This document shows positions 33,123 through 44,210 of a DNA stretch of 64,000 nt, in pieces. Below the pieces are notes generated by a model. That model did not search any database and had not been told where the DNA came from. It saw nothing but the letters and a program-made list of their open reading frames with translations. The translations under genes and the position numbers were made by a program. The DNA is from Knufia peltigerae (lineage: Eukaryota > Ascomycota > Eurotiomycetes > Chaetothyriales > Trichomeriaceae). The DNA lies in the NCBI GenBank assembly GCA_030247855.1, contig JAPDRN010000013.1:186001-250000 (forward strand), read 5' to 3'. The first letter of the stretch is position 1. Each line of letters starts with the position of its first letter.

Positions 33123-33940
33123 GACTGTCTTGAAGTCGAAGGAGGAACAACAGTGAAGGTTCGAAGCAACTCATTTATCGAAGTGTTCTGATAAGTATTT
33201 TGTTCTATGCTGGATCCAAAAACCTCGGCATACGCGTAGACACCACAAATCACGGTCCATCTTGGGGTCCTTGGGACTAGGTCTTGCCGAGGGCAACCAC
33301 TTATGGGACGCAGCTTGCCAGTAGCAAATGACCAGTGAAAGGCATTGGCTAAAGGGATTCCGATTGCTACCAATGCGAAAGGGACTACTAAGAAATTTCT
33401 GACTAGAAATTGTTGACTTGATAATATAATCCCTGTTCCCGAGATTGATGGGTTGGGTGAGCGGGCAACACGATGCCAAAGATTGACTGTCTATGTGGGG
33501 CGTATCAGGATGAGCTCTGCGAGTCGGAAAACTTCCACAATGCGTGACGGTAATATTGCTCGTAGTCTTCAGCCCAGCGAAGAGCGATAATTCCTGACTC
33601 GATCACTCTCTCACTCTGACTCATAACACCCTTCGGCCCGGGATGATTGTGGGATCCGAGGATGAGGATTCCACCCCGGAGTCTGGAAACCCCGCATTCC
33701 CCCTTTAATCCTAGTAAATCTGGGGCACCAAACAGCTCATAGGCAGTAGCCTTAGTTGAGCGGGTACCGCCCATATTCTGCTCCCTAAGTGCCAGGCATT
33801 TGTCAGAATTTCCTTTGTCAACGCAACCACATCCTCTACAAGTGTATTGCCTTCACACTTAGCAAGAGCATTAATCATAATCTATGCATGTCTTGCTAAA
33901 GGTGGTCTGCTCTTTAATCCTCTCCAATCTTTAGCCAGAG
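33123..33940. promoter_or_regulatory. Divergent promoter of monooxygenase 1 and the bZIP gene
   Basis: 818 bp. A compact GCGG-GTA-CCGC inverted repeat lies at 33760-33770. An 89-codon ATG frame on the minus strand (33774-33505) overlaps it but has no family signal and is not called. Confidence 0.4.
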
Positions 33941-36251
33941 ATGACTCACGGGAATAGCTCGCGGAGCAAGAAGCGTTCTAGTGCGGCTGTCGTTCGAGAA
34001 GATGGACAGTCTCAGGACGAAGCGATCAAGAGGTAAGGCCAAGCTCCGAACCTCCTATCCCACTGGTTGGATCTATATCCACTTTTATTCTGGTACTGGT
34101 ACCAGGCTGACGGTCAACCAGACGACGCAATCGACTGTCGCAGCGCTCCTTCCGAGAGCGACGACTTGCATACATCAACGAGCTTGAGGAAAAGTCACGT
34201 CGAGCTTCTCAGACAGAGAGCGAGCGTAACAAAGCCCTCTCCGATGAAAATGTCGAACTCCGCAACTCCTATCTCAAGCTCCGCAAAAAGGTACTCGGCG
34301 TCATCTGTACGCTGCAAGAGATCAGCGAAGAGGCCGGTAAACGCTTGAATCTCAATACGAATCAGACCGCAACTGAGTCAGCTGATTTCGAATTCAGCAT
34401 CAATGAGTCTCAATTCCTTGGTAAGTACATCTTGCTTGGTTCGTTGTTGCCATCTAATGGCGTTGCTCTTTTTTCTCATTTCATTTTCGATAATTTGGCG
34501 CTTGTGCTGATCAATGAGTAACCAGACATGCCTGAACAGGATGAAGGCGTATTTTCAAGGCCTTGTGGAGCACAAACAGACACAAACAAACAATCTTCCA
34601 CGTATTCCAACAACGACATTCAACCTGACTCTGTTGATATCATGTTCACCGAGAGTTCAGATGACTGCAGCGACCCAGCTGCCGTGTGCGGTGGAAAATC
34701 AACGGAAGTACCAAATAGCACCATCCCTCCTGAGGGCAACGCTTCGGAGTCCTTTTTTGACCATACAAAAGCAACCATCCTTCCTGACACACAGACCGAG
34801 GCTGGCTGCTTTGCGACGGGAGACCACATTGATCCCGGAGTTGGAAATGTTTCCGGCCCTCATATCCCACCAAGCGAAGAAACTCATCAGAATGCTGGTC
34901 CGAGATGGCAGATGCATACATATTGCTATGGCCCTAACTCCACTCCTGATATTTGGAAGCAAAGTCCACTGATTTGCCAGATTCCACCAGCATCGCAACT
35001 TGGCAATCCCTTGCAACGGACAATCACTGGGTCTCTGTTTCTGGAACATGTAGAAATGTTGGAAACCCTCGTGTACCAAAAGTTTTTACAATTGGAGGAC
35101 CCAAACTCTGATGACAGGTACGTACTGCCATCATTCGCAACCCGAGATTCTAGGCTGACAGGGAATCACAGAGCGTCTGAAGTGATAGGGACAGCTGTTA
35201 CACTCTTCCACGATTACGCATGGGAAGGCACAGCCAGATTTTGGGGCAGCTCTCAGGCTCGGAGCATTCTCGAAGCTATTCTCGCGTGGCGTTGCATGCC
35301 CAACAGTGCCACTTTAGCAAAGCTACCATTAGCCTGGAGACCAACACCATTGCAGCTTTACACGCCTCACTCTTGCATCATCGATTGGTTCCCGCATGCT
35401 GGCTTGCGGGACGCCTTGATCTTGAACCACAACAATAGCCCAATTCTCGATGAGCTTTTCTGGGACTGCATGGACTGTTGGGTCGTAACGGTCGAAGATA
35501 TGTCCACTGTCCTTGCTGATGCTGACCCCGGCAAAGGTTTTATCGGACTTTGGAACGTGAGTAATTTTCCTTCCGACCAATTCATTGCACAAAATCTCGA
35601 CTTCACGCCCTGTCTCTACTACTATCGATACTTTGTACTGATAAAATGTAGATCATCGAAGCCATGGATAGCTCACGAACTTCAAACAACCCGGATTCTC
35701 CACCTGTTTCGCCTTTCTCGCATTGGAGCACTAGCACTGTCCCCGGGGCACCGCCATTTTTCTTCTCTAAAACGGCAGCGGCCCATGGTGATAGCAACAA
35801 CGGTTCCGACGATCCTCTGCACGGATTAATGGGTAAATCGTGTGAAAAGCAGAGCTCGGGATGGACTCCGATGCCCCTTGATTTCATCCTTGGTCGGAAA
35901 GACTTAGCTAGAGATTTATTCTACCACCTAAATGTACGTTCTCGCCGTATCCAAGAGGATGCTCGACACCATTTATTTGATGCCAGCGCTTTACTCACAC
36001 CATAATAGATGCAAGATACTGTTTCCAACTGGCGATTCGACGCCTATCTCTTTGAAAAGTACCCGGAGCTCAAGTATCCAGGATATGAAAGTCTCGTGGC
36101 GAATGGAAAGTCCTTCCGCAGACCAGCACGGAAAGTCGGTCCGACAAAGATGAACAGCAGGATCATCAGCCTCTACCAAAGGGCCATCTTGGGGAACGGT
36201 GTTCAGCTGGCGACTTTGATCAATCAGCCTGCAAACAATTTTGGTCGATGA
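33941..36251 (+). CDS. bZIP transcription factor with C-terminal DUF3425-type region
   Basis: Nuclear regulator of 648 residues in five exons: 33941-34032, 34122-34420, 34526-35556, 35652-35933 and 36009-36251. The first intron splits the basic region: exon 1 ends in K and the start of R, exon 2 continues RRNRLSQRSFRERR, which contains the invariant N-x7-R. A leucine-zipper-like heptad helix (AYINELEEKSRR...) follows to about residue 90. The long middle part is disordered; the C-terminal part (from about 340) has the Trp/aromatic-rich features of DUF3425 proteins (LIDWFPHAGLRDALI and, in the last exon, YPGYESLVANGKSFRRP). All joins are in phase. It sits between two monooxygenase genes and is a natural candidate for the local regulator. 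Confidence 0.84.
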
Positions 36252-36589
36252 AGTCAATTTTCCAATGGAATTAAGCATAGAAAATCCTGCTCGCGAGAGC
36301 CGTGCTCCTTGTAGTGATTATTCCTGGCTTAATCGACAAGATACTGCTATATGAACTATGTGTACTTGCTTGTCAAAATTCTATTTGTGATCAGCTTCAC
36401 CTGCGTCGAGTTTGTAACTCTCATCTCAGAGTCTGTAAGCATTGATGAACGAAAGGTCAAAAGGTCTCCTCCAAAGGAGGCCATTTGCGAGTTGACTTCC
36501 GATGTCTCTTCTCATTTAACCGAACGAATCATAGGTCCATGGTACTTTGTATATGTTTTTATCTCTGCATGTAGACTTGGCCAATATCT
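36252..36589. other. Intergenic region between convergent genes
   Basis: 338 bp with the 3' ends of the bZIP and second monooxygenase genes. Nothing else seen. Confidence 0.5.
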
Positions 36590-38907
36590 CTAACATCGTG
36601 CCACAGCAGTAACATTGGCTGCGTCATCCACTTTCACGCCATTCAACCCATCCACACCATTCTCATGACGCTCATGTCTCGTCTTTCGTAAAGGGTTTTC
36701 AACAGGAACCGCAGGCTGGTCCAGGTACACCTCGGTCGTGCCCTTCATCTCGATCTGTCGCTGACTTAGACCATTTCCGAACCACCTTAGAGAGTTGCCT
36801 TCTATCTCTTCCTTTAGCTCGTACTCATAATCCTCCCAACGCGGATTTTGAAAGATGAAAGCCCCGTGGATCAGACTACCGGGCCAAATTGCCAGAAGTC
36901 GCCCACTCTTGTGTTTCCACCATGCATTACACTTGTCGACAAAAAAAAAGGTCAGCTCATGCATATAGGGGTGTTGTAACGGATATGATATGAGTGCTTG
37001 TGGTCCTACCTTTTCACTATAGATTGTCTTTTCGAAGTAGGCATCGACAATCCTAGCCCAATCTCTCATGGCGCGGTTTCTACACCATAAAAGAAACTCA
37101 CATTAGCTTGCTTTCTTGATACTCCAACTAGGAAACATGTACTTACGTTGGAACCATACTCTTTATGTATTCCCTTTGAATCTTCTGGATGACTCGAATC
37201 ATATATCGAGCTTGTAACTCGAGAAACGGTACTGTTGAACCCAAACCCGGCCCTCCATTCGGACCCAGGAACACATAATAGTTCGGCATGAGACGAGGGG
37301 CCATGGAAAGATACGCTTCGGGCATTTCTTCCCAGAGATCCTGGAGATTGGCATTGTACTGTCCATGGACAGGAAAGTGCTGCTTGTATACACTTGGATG
37401 CAAGTTAGCCTTGAGACTCTCCGCAGCTAGCGAGGGGAGGCCCAGTTTCGAGACATACCCATCGAATCCAGTCGCACATATAATGACGTCCACATCACGT
37501 CGTGTGCCGTCTTCGGTCTCGATGCCATTATCGTATACTCTCTTGATCTTGGTGGGGACAAAATTCACATTGTCTTCTACCAGAGCTTCCAAGTACTACA
37601 TGGTCGATATTACATCATCAGTCACTCGAACCTGTACAGTGAAGTTTTGGGGACGGAGTCCTTTGGACTTACTCCTGGGCCCGGTGTGATCCTGCGACAC
37701 CCCACGGGATAGTCGGGAACAAGAGCTTCGAATACCTCGGGTTTCTTCTTGAGTTTCTCTTGCATGTGCGTTCTGCACATGTCCACAAACATTTTGGCGC
37801 CCGGGGAACCTTTGTAGAGTGCCTCAACGGGTCGGTTGAGAAGATCCTCGACGTAACGACGATACTTCCTATACTCTTTCGGATCTTTCTGGAATCGTTC
37901 AAGATCTTCAGCCGGTGTGATTGCTGAAAAAAGACAATTCAGCAAGTGTCAGCCTGGCAGGCTGAAAATCAGGATTGATGAACAACGACTTACGACTTCC
38001 GTTCCGTTCGGCAAGTCCCTCTCCTCCTATTCCTGCAGGTGGAATCCATAGTTTCCCTCTGACATAGTGATCAACTGTTTCTGCCTGACGTCGAATCTGC
38101 GGGAGGATTTGAATCCCACTGGAGCCCGCCCCGATCAAGGCCACACGCTTTCCAGATACATCCAAGTCGTTTGGGTAGACAGCAGAATGGACCAATCTTC
38201 CTTTGAACTCGTGCAAGCCCGGGATATCGGGATATTTCCAGGCGTTGAGGATACCGACTGCCGAACAAACAACGTCTGCGGTGTCGAGGGAGGTCTGGAG
38301 TCGCATTCACACATGGTCAGCATGTTCACGGTTGTTTCAACTGGAACAATTGAGACAGTTCCAGGAGTGCAACGTTACCTCTCCAGTGATAGTGTTTTGC
38401 ACTTCCACCAGCCATTGACCAGTCTTTTCATTCCACGACGCCTTTTCCACTCGATGGTTGAATTTCATGTGTTCGTAAGCCTTGTATTTCTCGTTGACGC
38501 GCTTTAGATACGCTTGAATCTCAGGTCCGCCTGCATAGTAACTGCTCCACTGTGTATTCTCTTCAAACGTAAACTGGTACGTGTGGGAGGGAATGTCGCA
38601 GGCCAATCCAGGATACCTGCGGAGTCAGCTTGAAGGCTTTCGATTTAGGATCGGATCTGCTTCGACAGTACCTATTTTCGAACCAAGTCCCACCAATGTC
38701 GGCGTTCTTCTCGTAGATGACAAGCTCGAGGTTCTCAATTGATCGAGGGAAAAGTATCCCCGCGGTCATGCCAGACATTCCTGCTCCTATCACGATTACC
38801 TTGATAGGTCTCAGGACGTCGATGGCTTTGGTGGCCACGTCCTCGTCATTTAGCTTCTCCCACACGGCCGGACCAACGCTGGCCATGTCCTTCTTTAGAC
38901 GAAACAT
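36590..38907 (-). CDS. FAD-dependent Baeyer-Villiger-type monooxygenase 2
   Basis: Second flavoprotein monooxygenase, 628 residues in seven exons: 38907-38672, 38616-38379, 38294-37994, 37923-37673, 37595-37147, 37079-37010 and 36931-36590, all joins in phase. GAGMSG lies at 41-46 and GGTWFENRYPGLACDIP follows across the first splice. The NADP motif GAGSSG and the late ATGFDGY are present. The fingerprint reads FKGRLVHSAVYP, with Tyr where the Baeyer-Villiger consensus has Trp. It is clearly not a recent duplicate of the first enzyme: intron positions and length differ. It is divergent from the P450 gene. Either Baeyer-Villiger oxidation or another flavin oxygenation is possible. Confidence 0.9.
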
Positions 38908-39450
38908 GGTTGATTAGTCCTCGTTTCGGGCTATGATGCTCTTGGTGTGTGTCCGTGTCTACGAAGTCGAGAAGACACGATATTGTGGGTTAGCTGTTGG
39001 CTGAAGACCCTTTGTCCTTGTACATTGTGGTAAAATCTTCCATTATCAAGCCAAGTATTGAGGATCCGATGCCGGGCATTGTTGAGCCGGCGAATCGACT
39101 TCTGTTCGATAAGCCAGTGATTAGCATTGCATTTGTGACAATGGCTGTGGGGTATACGGTGATCGACCCACACAACCCCCGGCTTCCCCCAGGAACCGAC
39201 CATAAGAAAAATGTTAGTCAATTCAAGAAATCCGAATAAAACTGGAGCCTCGTGACGAAGCTACGAAGGTCCGCAATACGTGAATATCAATCGCACCTTT
39301 TGTGGACGAAATGACCTTGGCTACTATTTGTCCAATATCTACACCTTCAGGTAGCATTGTCGGCTCTGTTTAAGCATAACGACCTTGAAATCCTGAACTG
39401 TTTCCTCGTCACGCCACTCATCAAACTACTGTTCGCAAGGGGATGCCCTG
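38908..39450. promoter_or_regulatory. Divergent promoter of monooxygenase 2 and the P450 gene
   Basis: 543 bp shared by two oxidative genes and holding the CGG-N11-CCG element at 39073-39089. No coding sequence recognised. Confidence 0.5.
39073..39089. promoter_or_regulatory. CGG-N11-CCG site, Gal4-type zinc-cluster operator candidate
   Basis: CGG at 39073-39075 and CCG at 39087-39089 are separated by exactly 11 bases; each half is extended to CCGG. This is the canonical Gal4 spacing. It lies about 165 bp upstream of the monooxygenase ATG and 360 bp upstream of the P450 ATG. A chance site is possible. Confidence 0.4.
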
Positions 39451-41865
39451 ATGTCTATTACCTCAAGAGTTCCTATGGCTGTATCTAGTATCTCGCCATC
39501 ATGGGTGTTGGTAGCGCTGTGTGGTGTGTTATGTGTTGCACTGGTGAAGTTACTCAGAATCGGGAGTAGACCCAAAGACTACCCGCCAGGTTAGCACTTC
39601 TCGTTGCACAAGTCAATACCGGGAAAGAATATTGAATCCTCAACAGGCCCTCCGACACTACCTATCATTGGCAACCTTCATCAGTTCCCTCGGAAAGGGC
39701 TCCATAATAAATTTCAGGAATGGACAGAGCAGTGTACGAAACCTTTACCATTATATCGTGCAGAGCACATCAACTGATCGAATTTTAGATGGCCCGCTTG
39801 TCTCAGTGAAGATGGGAACCTCGACCATGATTCTGTGTGGTACAGATGAAGTCGTCAGAGATCTGATGGAGAAGAGGAGTGCTTCAACCTCTAGAAAAGT
39901 CGACATGTTCATACGCACTTTTGGCGACAACCTCAACATTGCCTTTCGAGAGTGAGTTCGATCAATTTTTCTGGTGTCGATAAAATCTCAAGAAAAAGGG
40001 ATACCAAAAATCTAACACGAATGTTCTACTACCTTAGTAACGACGAAATCTGGAGGAAGCAACGAAAGATGTATTCTACGCGCCTCAACGCCAGAGGGTC
40101 AAACAATTATATCCCGTACCAGGTAGGTTGGCCCAAGAGTGAGGGTCGTGGCCGACTTTCAAGCATGGCTTTGAAAACCAGGGAATTCGACTGACTGTTT
40201 ATATTTCCTTCAGGAATTTGAAAGTGTGGAGCTATTATCGAAGATGCTGGATCATCCAGCTGAATTTCGAGTTCATATTATGCGTTTCGCGACGAGCATT
40301 GCGTCTTCTATCGCATATGGGCTCAGGTTCCCTTCGGCCGACGATCCAGACATCAAGAACCTGATCGAGGTGAGCAAAGTGACCCCTTTATCTATGATTC
40401 CATAATCTAGGACGAATTCTAACCAGAGCATTATTCAGTGGTTTGATAGGACAACTGCACTGGGGGGTAAGTTACAAATTGCGGACTGGTTTCCAATATT
40501 CAGACCTCTTTTCCGCATGATCCCCAAATCCATCAACCCGATAAAGCAAGAGGTCGAAGAGTTGGAAGAGCTAGAGACCAAACTCTGGATCCGGCACACA
40601 ACGGCTGCCAGGGCGCTGATAGACGCTGGGAAACAGCATGCCAGTGAGCGCGACCCTCTGCATTAACACCTCCCTCGAATTTGCTGACATTTCTCAGGTT
40701 TTGTTCGCGATCTGCAAGCAAAGACGGAAAGTGAAAAAGATCGATTAACGGAAAAAGAAATTCTGTTCAGTGCTGGCCATGCATATGCCGCAGCAACGTA
40801 CGTGTTCAGGTTGTTTTGTCTGAATGGCCTAGCAAAACTGACATTGAGACCTATTTAGAGATACACAAGCAAACACATTGTCAGCGTTTGTCAAGGTATG
40901 TGGCCTTTGCCTTGTATTATGTTGGGCTAGCCATGACTGACATCCCAAGGCGATGGCTATGTACCCTCACGTCCAAAAGGAAGCACAGAAAGAGATTGAC
41001 GCTGTCATTGGCTCGAAACGAATGCCAACCTGGTCAGATAGACCAAATCTACCTTATGTCCGTGCCGTCGTAGAGGAGACATTGAGATGTACGTCTGCCG
41101 CATGCGCAAAGGATGGTTGTCTGATCGATGCAAGCTAACAATTTGTTTCGTGACAGGGTTACCGGTGACATTGATAGGCCCGCCTATGCCACATGCTCTT
41201 TCGAGAAACGAGACTTATATGGGTTACACGCTGCCCAAAGGGGCAGCCATTATCAATTGCGTATGTCACCCTTACCAGCTTTTTGCTTTGACTATACGTC
41301 ACAGGGCTAACACTATGGCTGCGACGATGTAGATTTGGACCATCAACAACTCTCCTGAGAGATGCCCGGATCCCCGGGACTTCGACCCCAGTCGCCATCG
41401 TGCAGAAGATACGCTACAAGAAGGCTTCGGAATCAACCCGGACACGCTCAAGAGACCACACACGACTTTCGGAGTAGGGAGGCGTGTCTGTCCAGGGTAC
41501 AACGTCGCAATGCGGACACTTTTCATGGGCATGTCACGGATTCTGTGGGCATTCAACATCAGCCACAAGCTGGACGCCGCAGGGAACTCCATTCCTATTG
41601 ATAGAGATGCGATAGTAGACGCTTTGGTCACCGGCCCGCAGCCATTCGAGTAAGCATTCCCTCACCTTCTCAGTCCCGTCCTGGGAAGATTTATTGACCC
41701 GACGATTCTAGGTGTGAGATCGAGCCTCGGAGTGCAGAACACGAGAAGCTGATTCGAAGAGAATGGGCAAAGGCAGAGCGTGAACTGGATAGCGAGGGAC
41801 ATTACGGTGACGAGTTCTTCAGCCGCTTTGACAGACTTAGAGCGGATGAGGGTGAGAAAGAGTGA
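39451..41865 (+). CDS. Cytochrome P450 monooxygenase with 12 exons
   Basis: Microsomal heme-thiolate enzyme of 565 residues. Exons: 39451-39589, 39647-39733, 39789-39951, 40038-40122, 40214-40369, 40427-40643, 40698-40797, 40859-40895, 40950-41088, 41157-41260, 41333-41649, 41712-41865; every join is in phase and the smallest exon is 37 bp. An N-terminal membrane anchor (VLVALCGVLCVALVKLL) precedes the PPGPPTLPIIGN hinge. The I-helix reads AYAAATDTQANT, the K-helix ETLR, and the heme loop FGVGRRVCPG with its cysteine. The next ATG (39475) is a less likely start. The general form resembles fungal P450s that hydroxylate aromatic or polyketide substrates, but I cannot name a CYP family. It shares a promoter with monooxygenase 2. 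Confidence 0.9.
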
Positions 41866-41993
41866 AGAAGACCCGTGGAAAGGTCTCTGTCAATGGCTGC
41901 GCAGGATCATCACAAATGAAGAGAATCCCCGTAATGAATCGTTTCATCTTTGTATGCTTGGAAATAGCTTGCTCCCATACTACTGGCCATTTT

Positions 41994-42572
41994 CTACAAT
42001 ACCCAGGCTGCGAAACCGATCATGACTGCGGCGAAGGAGGAAGCAACGAGATCCTTGTTCTATGTTGGTTAGCACTCATCGTCAATACTATAGATATTCC
42101 CTAACCGACATACCTTGATCATGACTCCATTGTTCGAGGTACCACTGGCCGTCTGAGTTGGCGTCGAGCTTAGGCCACCGGTCCCATCTGAAGTGGATGT
42201 TGCTGTCGCGTCGGCCGAAGCAGGAGTTGACTGGGCAGCTTTGCCGGCAAAGTGATCGAAACAGGCAGAAGAGGTCGTCTGTCCACAGCAGGACTCAATT
42301 CGTGATTGGTCCAAGCCGGTACAAAAGTCGCAAACACCATCCACGGCTATTTGCTCCAGTTGCGTGGAGAGTTGAGGAGTGACGCTGGTCAACGCCGGTA
42401 ATCCGTGGAGGTAATTCGTGCATATGCTGAAGGAAGTGGCAAGGTCTCCTGAACTTGGACCAGATGCGGTGGTGGCCCCAATGAACTGTGAGAAGACCGA
42501 GGAGTCTGCCTTGACGTGGACGAGAGATACCAAAGTGGCCATATAGGTGAAAGATGCTGAGTGGAATCGCAT
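41994..42572 (-). CDS. Small secreted, Cys-containing, probably GPI-anchored protein
   Basis: 174 residues in two exons, 42572-42114 and 42059-41994. The ATG at 42572 gives a signal-like start (MRFHSASFTYMATLVSLVHVKA). A folded-looking domain of about 90 residues contains six or so cysteines (SICTNYL, GVCDFCTGL, ESCCGQ, SACFDHF). A Ser/Thr/Ala-rich stretch follows, and the second exon supplies a hydrophobic tail (LVASSFAAVMIGFAAWVL) that ends the protein, the usual layout of a GPI-attachment signal. Without splicing the tail would be lost. Probable cell-wall or plasma-membrane surface protein; no named family recognised. It converges on the P450 gene with 128 bp between stop codons. Confidence 0.78.
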
Positions 42573-44210
42573 GATTGCCAAATAGTAGTTGTTGAGATGT
42601 TTCGGAGATTGAAATGTTATTCTACAAACAAGCGTGGTGGCCTCTGTCCAACTTGCAATTGAAGCGCGAGAAAAGTTGTGGGAGCTGTTTGCGAAGCAGC
42701 GGCCATATCTCACCTCTTTACATGCCTGGGACACCGTTCCGGCTGCATTGTCAGGGGCTTCTTCGTATTGCCTGCATCGACTTTGGCACCCCTGCGAGAG
42801 ATACTCTCCGTGTCTTATCGATAGACGAAAAAGAAATTAGATCGCGTTGAAATGTTGCAGATGTAAAGGAGTCGTTCTGATTCTTTTGTTTTTCTCTGGC
42901 TGTTAAGCGTAAAAGGGGGAGTTATGAAACCGCCGCAACAACGCCTCAAAAACATGGCGTCGATCATCATTGGTGGTGGAAGTCGCACAACCAAAAGAAT
43001 TCGCCAAACACCCTTGACGATTCTACCGGAATAGAGATATTTAATTTGCAATGCGCGAAGCCCAGGTCGCCGAACAGCTTTGCTTTTTCAGGAGGAGCTG
43101 CACAGAGTGATTGAAGATCGTGATCAGGGTAGACCATGTCCAACTTCGCCTTCGGCCAGGGACGATTTCTCAAATCGCAGGAAGCTGGTCCTGGCTTTCG
43201 AGAATAGATCTTGAACTCTGTCACAGGACGAGCTTAAAGAGTTATTCCGGTATATCTTCACTTTGCGTCCCGGAACGGTCGGCGCTCTGGAGTGCGACGA
43301 CGTGCCCGACACCGAATGCTATCTGAAAGAGCACCTAGTATACCTTCTGTAGATCCGAGACATGTGAATTAATTGTAATTGCAAGTCACGCCAAAAGTGA
43401 CGACCTTCTCACGCATGGGTCTCTATTCGTCGCATCAAATGTGATGAAGTTTGTAATTGCGGCGGTGGAGCCTCATCCCTCTCGCCGTACCATCGCCATC
43501 GAGCGAGGCATGTACACCTGTCGTAGCAGGGTCAGTCATGGACAAAATATTTCTCACAAGTTATTACTATCGTTGACTTTCCTGAGGACGTGAGGTTGTT
43601 GCCCAAACTTGGGGCGGATGATCCTCTGGTCTTCCCTCAGTCCTCTGTACTTGTAGCCACGAGATGCCCCGGACCAAGAGGCTGCTACGGAGTACACCCG
43701 CTGGAAATAAGTCATGATACCAACTACCTAGCTACCTAGGCATGTATCACGTCGACGGTCTGCTGAAAAGAATATCAAAATGTCATAATGTATTCATTCA
43801 GTCCTGGGTTGACTTGCACTGCTTAAATACCCTTCTGTGTCAGATTTCACTTGATACGTATTTGGTTTGGCCGTGATAAAGTTTTAAACACCCCACGATC
43901 CCTTGAAGCTATTAAGCAGTTCCAGCACCTATCAATCATGCCCAGAGTCGGTGGAGCACATTCCCTAGAAGCCTCGGTACTCCAGGTGGCCAGCTTCTAT
44001 GTATTGCAAAGCCTTGTGACCCTGCGGGGTTGCCTGCTTGGCTACTGCAGGCATGAGCCCACAAGCCCACGAGCCTATAACCTCCGATTTCTGGTTTCTG
44101 GCTTCTCGAAAGCCTGTCCTTTGTCCTCGACAATCCTTCAACCCCTGACCACGCTGTGCCGTCTCTTCTCACTCTCATCCTGGCTATCACTTGACTCTTG
44201 ACATACCACG
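42573..44210. other. 1.6-kb intergenic region, possible unrecognised remnants
   Basis: The promoters of the surface protein and of the second Zn2Cys6 gene lie here. Between 42650 and 43330 there are open stretches on the plus strand (for example a helical EAREKLWELFAKQRPYL and an ELKELFRYIFTLRPGTVGALE segment) that look protein-like but lack a consistent gene model; they may be relics. One TACGGAGTA nonamer is at 43686-43694. Confidence 0.4.

Noticed and set aside
33505..33774. 89-codon ATG frame between monooxygenase 1 and the bZIP gene
   Set aside because: Starts with ATG but has no recognisable family, signal peptide or splice partner; too little support for a gene.
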